Shown: piece by piece, positions 15,396-22,803 of the stretch
Numbering within the stretch: the first letter of the stretch is position 1
Layout: each line of letters begins with the position of its first letter
Source of the DNA: Loktanella sp.
GTDB taxonomy: Bacteria > Pseudomonadota > Alphaproteobacteria > Rhodobacterales > Rhodobacteraceae
Assembly (NCBI GenBank): GCA_024686085.1
Contig: JAIBDT010000001.1
Span: forward strand, 124,001-188,000
DNA: 64,000 nucleotides
Direction of reading: 5' to 3'
Translations under genes and position numbers: made by a program
Notes under the pieces: model-generated
The model's input: the letters and a program-made list of their open reading frames with translations, nothing else
What the model was told of the DNA's origin: nothing
Database searches by the model: none

Positions 15396-16994
15396 ATGTC
15401 TGTTTTAATTCAATCGCAGGTGCTGCGCCTTTTCTTGGCTGCCAGTATGCTGTTTTCAGTATGGGCACCTGCAACGCAGGCCCAAGTTACGGCCTTTCGT
15501 CAGGCTGTCGCCGAAGCTGCTGCACGCGACGATGATCTCGCCGCATTTTATCGCGCGCGTGAATTCCAAGGTATCTGGAGCGACTCCCGGGATAAGGGGC
15601 GTCGTAACGCTTTGATGGCTGCATTTGAAGAGGCGGGAAATCATGGTCTTCCTGCAGGGCGTTATAACCCCGATGCACTGATGGCTCAAATTCGGGCCGC
15701 ACAAACCCCCGCCGAACAAGGGCGTATGGAAGTCGAACTTAGCCGATTGTTCATGCAATATGCGCGTGACATTCAGACAGGGATCTTGCGTCCGTCAGCC
15801 GTCGTCGAGCAGATAGTGCGCGAAGTGCCTTACCGGTCTCGTCTTGGCACGTTGCAGGCCTTTGCCCAGTCCAATCCTGCAGGGTTCTTGCGCTCTTTGC
15901 CGCCCAGTTCCCCTGAATATACGCGTTTGATGCGTGAAAAGATGCGCCTCGAGCAGATGCTCGGTAATGGCGGTTGGGGGCCTTCGGTCAGTGGTGGCAA
16001 GCTTGCGCTCGGTGCATCGGGGCAGCGTGTTGTCGATCTACGTAATCGTTTGATCGCGATGGGCTTCCTTGAGCGTACTGCCACGCAAACGTTTGACGCA
16101 TCCATTCAAGCAGGTGTGCAGCGGTTCCAGCAGGCTCACGGACTGTCTGTCGATGGCGAGGCTGGTGCCGAGACATTGCGTCAAATCAATATACCAATGG
16201 CTTCGAGGCTTCAGTCGATCATCGTCGCTATGGAACGCGAACGCTGGATCAACCGTCCACGTGGAACGCGGCACATTTGGGTAAATTTGACCGACTTTAC
16301 GGCGGCAATTGTCGACAATGATCGCGTGACGTTTTCGACACGTTCCGTTGTTGGCGCAAACCAAAGCGACCGTCAGTCACCAGAGTTCTCTGATGTGATG
16401 GAGTTCATGGTGATTAACCCGAGCTGGTATGTGCCACGGTCTATTGTGACGAAAGAGTACTTGCCGATGCTGCAGGCAAACCCGAATGCAGTGCGCCAGT
16501 TGGATGTGACGGATAGTAAAGGCCGCGTTGTAAGCCGCAGCGCGATAAACTTCCGTAACTTCAATGAAAAGACCTTTCCTTATTCGATGCGTCAAGGTCC
16601 GTCCGAAGGTAACGCACTTGGTTTGGTAAAGTTCATCTTCCCAAACAAGCACAACATCTATTTGCATGACACACCGTCCAAATCTTTGTTTGGTCGGGAA
16701 GTCCGCGCATTTAGCCATGGTTGTATTCGTTTGAACGATCCATTTGATTTTGCATATGCACTTTTGGCCAAGCAAACAGCCGATCCGCAGGGTTTCTTCC
16801 AGTCACGTCTTCAGAAAGGCGCAGAAACCCGGGTAAATCTTGACGCGCCGGTGCCCGTGCACATTGGCTACCGTACTGCCTTTACCAACGTGACTGGCAG
16901 CTTGCAGTTCCGACGTGACGTTTACGGACGTGACGGTCGTATCTGGAATGCACTGGCGCGCGAAGGGGTAGCAGTCCGCGCCGTTCAAGGCTAA
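15396..16994 (+). CDS. L,D-transpeptidase, YcbB/LdtD-type
   Basis: A 532-residue protein from ATG 15396, which has GGGGGA just upstream. It has an N-terminal signal peptide (LRLFLAASMLFSVWAPATQAQ), an N-terminal scaffold domain, a peptidoglycan-binding domain at about 202-265 (LGASGQRVVDLRNRL and VDGEAGAETLRQ) and the YkuD catalytic domain with SHGCIRL, whose Cys443 forms the acyl-enzyme. It makes 3-3 cross-links in peptidoglycan in the periplasm. Architecture and length match YcbB (LdtD). It is divergent from the DUF882 gene, another periplasmic wall protein. Confidence 0.93.
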   Translation: MSVLIQSQVLRLFLAASMLFSVWAPATQAQVTAFRQAVAEAAARDDDLAAFYRAREFQGIWSDSRDKGRRNALMAAFEEAGNHGLPAGRYNPDALMAQIRAAQTPAEQGRMEVELSRLFMQYARDIQTGILRPSAVVEQIVREVPYRSRLGTLQAFAQSNPAGFLRSLPPSSPEYTRLMREKMRLEQMLGNGGWGPSVSGGKLALGASGQRVVDLRNRLIAMGFLERTATQTFDASIQAGVQRFQQAHGLSVDGEAGAETLRQINIPMASRLQSIIVAMERERWINRPRGTRHIWVNLTDFTAAIVDNDRVTFSTRSVVGANQSDRQSPEFSDVMEFMVINPSWYVPRSIVTKEYLPMLQANPNAVRQLDVTDSKGRVVSRSAINFRNFNEKTFPYSMRQGPSEGNALGLVKFIFPNKHNIYLHDTPSKSLFGREVRAFSHGCIRLNDPFDFAYALLAKQTADPQGFFQSRLQKGAETRVNLDAPVPVHIGYRTAFTNVTGSLQFRRDVYGRDGRIWNALAREGVAVRAVQG

Positions 16995-17027
16995 GTCTGT
17001 CCCTAAGGTTTTAGGGGCGACAAACGC

Positions 17028-18101
17028 ATGACACAGACTGTTAAGGATATCGCAGCGGCGCTGGGGGCAAAGGCCTTTGGCGCCGTTGATCTGTTGGTGA
17101 CAGGGATATCCGAGCCGCAGACAGCAGGTCCAGACGATCTCGCCCTTGCGATGTCTCCCGCATACGGGCCCGCGCTCGCACAGGGGCAGGCGCGGGTCGC
17201 CGTTGTTTGGGCAGGGGCAGACTGGCAAGCACTGGGATTGAAAGCAGCTATTGAGGCACCACGTGCGCGGCTTGCTATGGCAGGGCTGACACAGATGATG
17301 GATGCGGTGCCTGTGCCGAGAGGCATCAGCGGTCATGCAATTATTGATCCGACCGCGTTGATTGGAAAAGACGTCTCTATCGGGCACTTCAGTGTGATCG
17401 GGGCAAATGCGGTGATTGGTGATCGATGCAACATCGCGGATCACGTAACGATTGCGGCAGGTGCCGAGATCGGTGAAGCCGCGCAAATTCATGCAGGGGT
17501 GCGCATCCAAGCTCGGGTGCGCCTTGGCGCACGTACCATCCTTCAACCAAATGTCGTCCTTGGTGGTGATGGGTTTTCTTTTGTGACCGAAGCCTCCTCC
17601 AACGTCGAAATTGGGCGCAAGACGCTTGGGCGGACGCCCTTTACCGCGCCTCAAGACGGGACCCACCACCGCATACATTCCCTCGGCGGTGTGGAAATCG
17701 GCGACGACGTCGAAATTGGTGCTAATAGTACTGTGGACGCAGGCACCATTCGCCCGACGCGGATTGGGCGCGGCACGAAGATCGATAATCTGGTTCAGGT
17801 CGGGCATAACGTCGTAATCGGTGAAGATTGCCTGCTTTGTGCGCAGACTGCGGTTGCTGGATCTGCGGTTATCGGTGATCGGAGTGTCTTGGGAGGTAAA
17901 TGCGGGATCGGAGATAATCTCAAAGTGGGGTCTGACAGTGTTATCGGCGGGGCGGCTATTGTTTTATCCGATGTACCAGATGGCAGCTTCATGATGGGTT
18001 ATCCCGCGCAACCTATGCTGACCTACCGCGCCCGTGAACGCAGCCTGCGCCAAGCGGTTTTACGTCATAAGCCTGTTTCAAAGCCTGGCAAGAATGATTA
18101 A
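17028..18101 (+). CDS. lpxD: UDP-3-O-acylglucosamine N-acyltransferase
   Basis: A 357-residue LpxD. The N-terminal uridine-binding domain (about 1-100) is followed by a left-handed beta helix of hexapeptide repeats (for instance VSIGHFSVIGANAVIGDRCN, split over residues 118-137), with the catalytic histidine in VQVGHNVVIGE, and a C-terminal helix (RERSLRQAVLRHKPVSK). It adds the second hydroxyacyl chain from acyl-ACP in lipid A synthesis. It lies away from the fabZ-lpxA-lpxB cluster at 49-52 kb and is followed by a dedicated ACP and a ketoacyl synthase. Confidence 0.96.
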   Translation: MTQTVKDIAAALGAKAFGAVDLLVTGISEPQTAGPDDLALAMSPAYGPALAQGQARVAVVWAGADWQALGLKAAIEAPRARLAMAGLTQMMDAVPVPRGISGHAIIDPTALIGKDVSIGHFSVIGANAVIGDRCNIADHVTIAAGAEIGEAAQIHAGVRIQARVRLGARTILQPNVVLGGDGFSFVTEASSNVEIGRKTLGRTPFTAPQDGTHHRIHSLGGVEIGDDVEIGANSTVDAGTIRPTRIGRGTKIDNLVQVGHNVVIGEDCLLCAQTAVAGSAVIGDRSVLGGKCGIGDNLKVGSDSVIGGAAIVLSDVPDGSFMMGYPAQPMLTYRARERSLRQAVLRHKPVSKPGKND

Positions 18102-18131
18102 ATCTAGCGTAACGACACATTGGACACGCAC

Positions 18132-18389
18132 ATGAACACGCAAGACAAAGTTATCGCCATACTTGCAGAACAAGCCATTCTGGAGCCTTCGGACGTGTCG
18201 TTGGACAATTCGCTGGATGACCTTGGCATTGATAGCATGGCTCTTGTCGAAACGATATTCTCGATTGAAGAGGCGTTTGACATCACGGTGCCATTTAACG
18301 CCAATGAGCCCAGCGACAGTGCGTTTGATGTATCAACGGTGGCTTCCATTGTCGCCGCGGTTGATAAGCTGATTGCTGAGCAAGTATGA
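18132..18389 (+). CDS. Acyl carrier protein, specialised
   Basis: An 85-residue ACP from ATG 18132. The phosphopantetheine serine is Ser35 in DLGIDSMALVE, and the protein is acidic and helical. It differs from a typical housekeeping AcpP, which has DSLDTVELVM around this site, and resembles specialised ACPs such as the very-long-chain AcpXL. It lies between lpxD and a KAS gene, so it probably carries a special acyl chain for lipid A or another envelope lipid; this is inference. A TTG at 18120 is a possible earlier start. Confidence 0.88.
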   Translation: MNTQDKVIAILAEQAILEPSDVSLDNSLDDLGIDSMALVETIFSIEEAFDITVPFNANEPSDSAFDVSTVASIVAAVDKLIAEQV

Positions 18390-18390
18390 A

Positions 18391-19602
18391 ATGACCCGCC
18401 GCGTTGTCATCACAGGGGCAGGGACGATCAACGCGCTAGGCGTGGACGTGCTTGCAACGAATGCGGCAATGAAAGAAGGGCGCTGCGGCATTGGTCCGCT
18501 TGATATTCGTGATGTGGACCGTTTAGCGATCCAGATCGGCGGGCAAGTGCGCGGCTACGACGAGCAGGCACATTTCAACCGCCAGCAAATCGCGCTGTAT
18601 GACAGGTTCACCCAGTTTACTTTGCTCGCTGCGCGTCAGGCGATGGCGCAATCAGGGCTGACATTTACAGGTGAACTCGCCGATCAATCCGGTGTTATCC
18701 TTGGAACCTCTGGTGGCGGTCTGAACACCCAAGATGAGAACTACCGTGCCGTCTATGAGAAAGGCAAAAATCGCGTCCATCCGTTCATCGTGCCAAAGCT
18801 AATGAATAATGCCGCCGTGTCCCAAGTCTCGATCGAATGGAACTTACGCGGCCCGTCTTTTACCGTGGCTACGGCATGTGCATCTTCGAACCACGCGATG
18901 GGGCAAGCGTTCAATATGGTGCGGTCCGGAATGGCGACTGTGATGATCACAGGCGGCTCTGAATCGATGCTTTGCTTTGGCGGGATCAAGGCTTGGGAAG
19001 GGCTGCGCGTGATGTCCAAGGATGCTTGCCGTCCCTTCTCGGCGACACGCAATGGCATGGTACAAGGCGAAGGGGCAGGTGTTTTTGTATTCGAAGAGTT
19101 CGAACATGCAAAAGCGCGCGGCGCAGAAATCCTTTGCGAAGTGGCAGGCTTTGCGATGTCCTCAGATGCATCCGATATTGTGATGCCGTCCAAACAAGGG
19201 GCCGCACGGGCGATTGCGGGTGCGTTGAAAGATGCCAAGATCAACAAAGAAATGATCGGCTACATCAATGCCCACGGCACAGGTACCGCAGCCAACGACA
19301 AGACCGAATGCGCAGCGGTTGCGGACGTTTTTGGTGCGCATGCGGACAAGCTGATGATATCGTCCACCAAGTCGATGCATGGACACCTGATTGGCGGCAC
19401 AGGGGCCGTCGAACTACTGGCCTGCATTATGGCGCTGCGGGACGGCGTTATTGCGCCAACGATTGGGTATGAAGAGCCCGACCCTGAATGTGCGCTTGAT
19501 GTGGTGCCAAACGAGGCCCGAGATGCTCAGGTGGATGTTGTGCTATCCAATGCCTTTGCTTTTGGCGGGTTGAATGCTGTGATCGCGCTGCGCAAAATCT
19601 GA
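18391..19602 (+). CDS. Beta-ketoacyl-ACP synthase, KAS I/II (FabF) family
   Basis: A 403-residue condensing enzyme. The Cys-His-His triad is present: Cys163 in VATACASSNHAMG, His295 in NAHGTGTAANDKTE and His332 in KSMHGHLIGGTGAVE. It elongates acyl chains on ACP with malonyl-ACP. ATG 18391 follows the ACP stop by one base, with GAGCAAG upstream, so the two proteins are likely made together and may be partners. Pairing with an unusual ACP next to lpxD suggests a dedicated chain. The last 76 bases overlap the convergent acyltransferase gene. Confidence 0.93.
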   Translation: MTRRVVITGAGTINALGVDVLATNAAMKEGRCGIGPLDIRDVDRLAIQIGGQVRGYDEQAHFNRQQIALYDRFTQFTLLAARQAMAQSGLTFTGELADQSGVILGTSGGGLNTQDENYRAVYEKGKNRVHPFIVPKLMNNAAVSQVSIEWNLRGPSFTVATACASSNHAMGQAFNMVRSGMATVMITGGSESMLCFGGIKAWEGLRVMSKDACRPFSATRNGMVQGEGAGVFVFEEFEHAKARGAEILCEVAGFAMSSDASDIVMPSKQGAARAIAGALKDAKINKEMIGYINAHGTGTAANDKTECAAVADVFGAHADKLMISSTKSMHGHLIGGTGAVELLACIMALRDGVIAPTIGYEEPDPECALDVVPNEARDAQVDVVLSNAFAFGGLNAVIALRKI

Positions 19603-20642
19603 CGTAAGCCTTTGATCCGCCGCTCGAATACCTCGGCGAAAACAAACCCAACCGCGAGCGAGCCGAACAACATTATCACTTCACGACCAGCAACGTCTGG
19701 CAGTGTTGCGTTTAGTAGATGCAGGGCAGGGTAATGGGTCACGTAAAGCGAGAAACTCGCACCGGCAATCCATCGCACTGCAACGCTGTCATGGGCACCG
19801 TCTTGCATAAGGCGCGCCATGCCAATGATGTGGATGACAGTCAAAACACCGATAATCCCATTCCAGACGAATTCGTCGGAGAATGCAAAAGCGATATTCA
19901 TATTCACGCCAAACAGGGCGGTTGATACTGCAAGCAGCCGATCAGGCAACCCGATGATCTGCATCACCGCATAGGCAAGGGGGCCGCCAATCGCAAAAAC
20001 CACAGCCTTTCGCGCCGAAACGGACGCAATCTGATCAGTCTTCACAAGGTGGAACAAATATACGCCCATCAACCAAGCAGGCATCAACATCAAAATTGGC
20101 ACGCCAACACCATATGCGACAACCGCAAGCAAGATAGCGCGCAGTGCGCCCGTCAAGAAGACGGCAATGCCAAATAGCGCATAATAGGCAGCTTCATAGC
20201 TGAGTGACCATAACGGGCCGTTTGAGCCAAGCCGCATACGGCCCAACCCGCCAAACTCGTTGGAGAAGCTCGCACCGCGCAGGAACATGTCAGTGACCGA
20301 ATGGGCCTCATAGAACCCGCGGGGATAAGCTGTCGGATCAATCGCGATCCCGATGCGATCAAAGATAATTGTCAGCGCCAATGCCGGCAACAGCACCGAC
20401 CACAGACGGGTCAGACGATTGAACGCATAAGTGTTGGCGTCTTGATCTCGGCCCGCCGCGAAAGCGATTACAAAGCCCGAAACGACAAAAAACACCACGA
20501 CGGCGTCACTGCCAAAATTGTAGTCGCGCATCCATTGGAAGGTACCGTGGCTAAAGCGCGGGTAGGCAAAATGCGAAAACACGACCAAGAGCGTGGCACC
20601 AGCCCGCAGCACGTCCAACCAAAGAGAAAGCCCGCGGTTCAT
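19527..20642 (-). CDS. Acyltransferase family 3 membrane protein
   Basis: A 371-residue integral membrane acyltransferase of the OafA/NodX type, with about ten helices. The N-terminus LDVLRAGATLLVVFSHF holds the conserved Arg and His, VVVFFVVSGFVIAF is the next family signature, and PLWSLSYEAAYY follows. These proteins transfer acyl groups to sugars, lipids or glycans at the inner membrane. The C-terminal part overlaps the end of the ketoacyl synthase gene on the other strand by 76 bases. The start overlaps the hydroxylase stop (ATGA), so the two probably act on the same molecule, for example a modified lipid. Confidence 0.88.
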   Translation of the reverse strand: MNRGLSLWLDVLRAGATLLVVFSHFAYPRFSHGTFQWMRDYNFGSDAVVVFFVVSGFVIAFAAGRDQDANTYAFNRLTRLWSVLLPALALTIIFDRIGIAIDPTAYPRGFYEAHSVTDMFLRGASFSNEFGGLGRMRLGSNGPLWSLSYEAAYYALFGIAVFLTGALRAILLAVVAYGVGVPILMLMPAWLMGVYLFHLVKTDQIASVSARKAVVFAIGGPLAYAVMQIIGLPDRLLAVSTALFGVNMNIAFAFSDEFVWNGIIGVLTVIHIIGMARLMQDGAHDSVAVRWIAGASFSLYVTHYPALHLLNATLPDVAGREVIMLFGSLAVGFVFAEVFERRIKGLRQILRSAITAFNPPKAKALDSTTST

Positions 20643-21622
20643 TGGGGTTCTACCTTTGGGGCAGGGTCCGCTTTTTGGCCACGAAATGCTTCCCAGCTTT
20701 CAACGAAAGGGTGCAGGATGGCGGCGCGCAATGTCGGGTGCGGTTGCTCGATCAGGTTGCCGTCACCATCAGCAACGCCAAACGTAAGGGCCTCATGACC
20801 GTCCGTCACATAAAGCGTGCCAAACATCCAATCCCAGATCGCAAAGACTTCGCCATAATTCTTGTTAAAATGCTTTTTGGCCGACGAATGGTGAATGTGG
20901 TGCTGTGCTGGTGAGATAAAAATATGTTCCCAGCGCGGGCCGTAAGACAGCCAAATATGGCTGTGCCGCAAATTCGCACCAGCCGCATTAAAGATGACAT
21001 AGCCCGCGTTCGCCGTGCCAATAGTGAGGATGTCGATCTTACCCAGCAACAACCACAGCATCAGCGCTTGAACAGCACCCACAATGACGCTGTAGATTGC
21101 AGTACGGATCAACAAAAACATTGGATGGTTACGGTTTGCAGTCAGCGGGGTCAGGACTTCGGCAGAGTGGTGAACCGCATGAAACGGCCACAAAACACGC
21201 GCTTCGTGGTGAATATAATGCGCCCAGTATTTACAGAAATCCAATGTCAGGATCATGATCACGGTCGCAATTGCGCTCCGGCTCCATGTAAAAGCGTGCG
21301 GCACATATGGCTCTGACGAAAGGCCCGCAAAAAAGTCTAGCAAGCTGGCAGTGATGATCGGTCCAAAAGCTAAAGTCGCAAACAGTCCGACAATTGACAG
21401 GGCAGAATTGAACAGGAAAATCTTGATATCGACCAAATTAGATTTGTGACGGTAAACTGCGGCAGGCAACAACCATGTGACAAACGTCTCGGGACGGCCT
21501 CGGACGTGCCAGATTACATATGCGAGGATCACGGTAAAAGCCAAATAAAACAGGGCCAATCGAGAGTTCATATCCCAGAAATAAGCCGTCGCTTCGGCCA
21601 TAATACTGTTAAGAATGTCCAT
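20639..21622 (-). CDS. Sterol desaturase/fatty acid hydroxylase family membrane protein
   Basis: A 327-residue membrane di-iron enzyme. The histidine boxes are HYIHH (135-139), HAVHH (148-152), the NRNHP segment and HHIHH (241-245), with hydrophobic segments before them. Family members hydroxylate or desaturate sterols, fatty acids, carotenoids or other lipids using oxygen. Bacteria of this group do not normally make sterols, so an acyl chain or aminolipid is a better guess. It is translationally coupled to the acyltransferase gene. Substrate not determined. Confidence 0.9.
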   Translation of the reverse strand: MDILNSIMAEATAYFWDMNSRLALFYLAFTVILAYVIWHVRGRPETFVTWLLPAAVYRHKSNLVDIKIFLFNSALSIVGLFATLAFGPIITASLLDFFAGLSSEPYVPHAFTWSRSAIATVIMILTLDFCKYWAHYIHHEARVLWPFHAVHHSAEVLTPLTANRNHPMFLLIRTAIYSVIVGAVQALMLWLLLGKIDILTIGTANAGYVIFNAAGANLRHSHIWLSYGPRWEHIFISPAQHHIHHSSAKKHFNKNYGEVFAIWDWMFGTLYVTDGHEALTFGVADGDGNLIEQPHPTLRAAILHPFVESWEAFRGQKADPAPKVEPQ

Positions 21623-21718
21623 CTAATCTACCCTTATTCACCTGCTTTGTTCCGTCCCTAGCAACAAATTGTGGGAGAAAGATGGCGTCGATGCGTATTT
21701 CTGCGGGCACGCACACAT

Positions 21719-21754
21719 GAAAAAGCCGCCCGCGACGCAATGTCGGGGCGGCTC
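21719..21754 (-). terminator. Terminator of the IalB-family gene
   Basis: Leftwards, AGCCGCCC (from 21754) pairs with GGGCGGCT (to 21725) and is followed by five T. It lies 19 bases after the stop codon. Confidence 0.88.
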
Positions 21755-21772
21755 AATATCGCTTTTTAGGGT

Positions 21773-22393
21773 TTAGTTGGCCGAGCTATCGTAACCAGCG
21801 GTGAAGCCGGACAACGAAATATCCAAAACCACTTCTTCTTCTGGGGCCGCAGCAGGCACCATACGCATGGTGGCCTTGGATCCGCGCTTGAACTGGTTTA
21901 CTTCTTCTTGTGTAAAGCCGACGCGCGACACACAGCCTGCACGGTTACAGAATGTGAACGGATACCGGCGTGTCGCCGAGCCATCGACTGAAATCTGCAA
22001 TTGCTCTGTCAGAAGTGTTTCAAGCGGCACGACAATTGTTGCGCCTGCGGCCGCACGGCCACCATCTGGCAGTGGGAACATGCTGATTTCAGCAACCGAG
22101 TTACCTGCGTCATCGTTCAAAAGCTGATACAGTTGGCATGGATCATCTTGGCCTTCTTCGGCACGCAAGCAGCGCAAGGACCAATCACCAAATGTATCTC
22201 GGATATAAGGTGTGCCAACAGCATCTGCTGCGGCAACTTCCGTGCCCATATCCAGATCAGCGGCAGCTTCGGGTGCAGCTGTTTCTTCGGCAACTGGCGC
22301 GGCTGTTTCTTCAGTTGTTGTTTCTTGCGCGGATACACTGGCAGCAGCAGCGATAAGGCCTGCCAAAAGGAATGGTTTGATATTTTGCAACAT
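21773..22393 (-). CDS. Invasion-associated locus B (IalB) family protein
   Basis: A 206-residue secreted protein from ATG 22393 (GGGAACGA upstream). A signal peptide (about residues 1-22, LLAGLIAAAASVSAQE) leads to a Glu/Ala/Pro-rich linker, then the IalB domain: DTFGDWSLRC, DPCQLYQLL, PFTFCNRAGC and ATMRMVPA. Four cysteines can form two disulfides in the periplasm. In Bartonella the founding member is linked to erythrocyte invasion, but free-living alphaproteobacteria have many homologues of unknown role. A promoter and a repeated 28-bp element lie upstream. Confidence 0.88.
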   Translation of the reverse strand: MLQNIKPFLLAGLIAAAASVSAQETTTEETAAPVAEETAAPEAAADLDMGTEVAAADAVGTPYIRDTFGDWSLRCLRAEEGQDDPCQLYQLLNDDAGNSVAEISMFPLPDGGRAAAGATIVVPLETLLTEQLQISVDGSATRRYPFTFCNRAGCVSRVGFTQEEVNQFKRGSKATMRMVPAAAPEEEVVLDISLSGFTAGYDSSAN

Positions 22394-22422
22394 GTGGTCG
22401 TTCCCAAATTTACGGTTAATGC

Positions 22423-22451
22423 GCTCTAGCATGAGGCAGGTCTTATGTCAG
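22423..22451 (-). promoter_or_regulatory. Promoter of the IalB-family gene
   Basis: Leftwards, CTGACA (22451-22446), a 17-base spacer and TAGAGC (22428-22423) end about 30 bases before the IalB start codon. The 28-bp repeated element lies 12 bases upstream of the -35, a usual place for an activator. Confidence 0.45.
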
Positions 22452-22463
22452 GGGCTAAAAAGC

Positions 22464-22491
22464 GATGATCGGCGAGGTTTTGCGCAACAAA
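22464..22491. promoter_or_regulatory. 28-bp element shared with the region before the DUF882 gene
   Basis: The cores ATCGGCGAG and TTTTGCGCAA recur at 15198-15225 in the same order and spacing (25 of 28 bases identical). In both cases the nearest downstream gene in the same orientation encodes an exported protein. Here GGTTTTG and CAAAACC also make a 7-bp hairpin around CGCAA. Confidence 0.5.
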
Positions 22492-22508
22492 ACCGTGATC
22501 CGATAATA

Positions 22509-22568
22509 GAAAAAGGGACCCGCAGGTCCCTCTTTCGTCGTCTCCCTGTCGGACTTGGCTGACTATTT
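22509..22568 (-). ncRNA. Candidate small RNA 2 (possible sponge of small RNA 1)
   Basis: A consensus-like promoter (22603-22575) would start a leftward RNA of about 60 bases near 22568. It ends at a strong terminator: GGGACC-TGCG-GGTCCC followed by five U (stem 22530-22515). No start codon or reading frame fits. Bases 22542-22557 of the region are complementary, with one mismatch in 16, to the unpaired pyrimidine-rich segment of the neighbouring small RNA (22672-22687). The RNA contains an ACAGGGAG stretch resembling a ribosome binding site, which suits a decoy. Confidence 0.5.
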
Positions 22569-22574
22569 GAACAA

Positions 22575-22603
22575 AATCTACGCAATGGCTCCGATGCGGT
22601 CAA
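22575..22603 (-). promoter_or_regulatory. Promoter of small RNA 2
   Basis: Leftwards, TTGACC (22603-22598), a 17-base spacer and TAGATT (22580-22575) are a close match to sigma-70. No protein gene follows before the terminator at 22515-22530. Confidence 0.55.
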
Positions 22604-22645
22604 CAGGAAATCGACGTTAATGCGTGCAAAGTGTTGATACCTATA

Positions 22646-22727
22646 TAAAAAAGCCGTGCCCTAAGGCACGGCAAGTCTGACAGGGAGGAAACGGTCACCA
22701 CACCGGGGACATGATGGCATGGGACCG
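22646..22727 (-). ncRNA. Candidate small RNA 1 with CU-rich seed
   Basis: Read leftwards from about 22727, the RNA would open with a stem-loop (CGGTC/GACCG outer arms, then CCATGCC with GGTGTGG including two G-U pairs). An unpaired stretch TTTCCTCCCTGTCAGACTT follows, and a strong terminator GCCGTGCC-TTAG-GGCACGGC with six U (stem 22672-22653). TAATCG at 22735-22730 could be its -10; no good -35 was found. The CCTCCC segment could pair with ribosome binding sites, as in other alphaproteobacterial CU-rich small RNAs. Confidence 0.5.
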
Positions 22728-22803
22728 TGCGATTAGACTGGCATGAAAGGGTTAAAAATGTATTTTGGCCCAAAGAATTTTTACGACAAAGGGCTCAAGA
22801 CAC

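Noticed and set aside
16803-17807. A 334-codon minus-strand frame opposite the L,D-transpeptidase end and lpxD
   Set aside because: It crosses two well-supported genes on the other strand and shows no domain.
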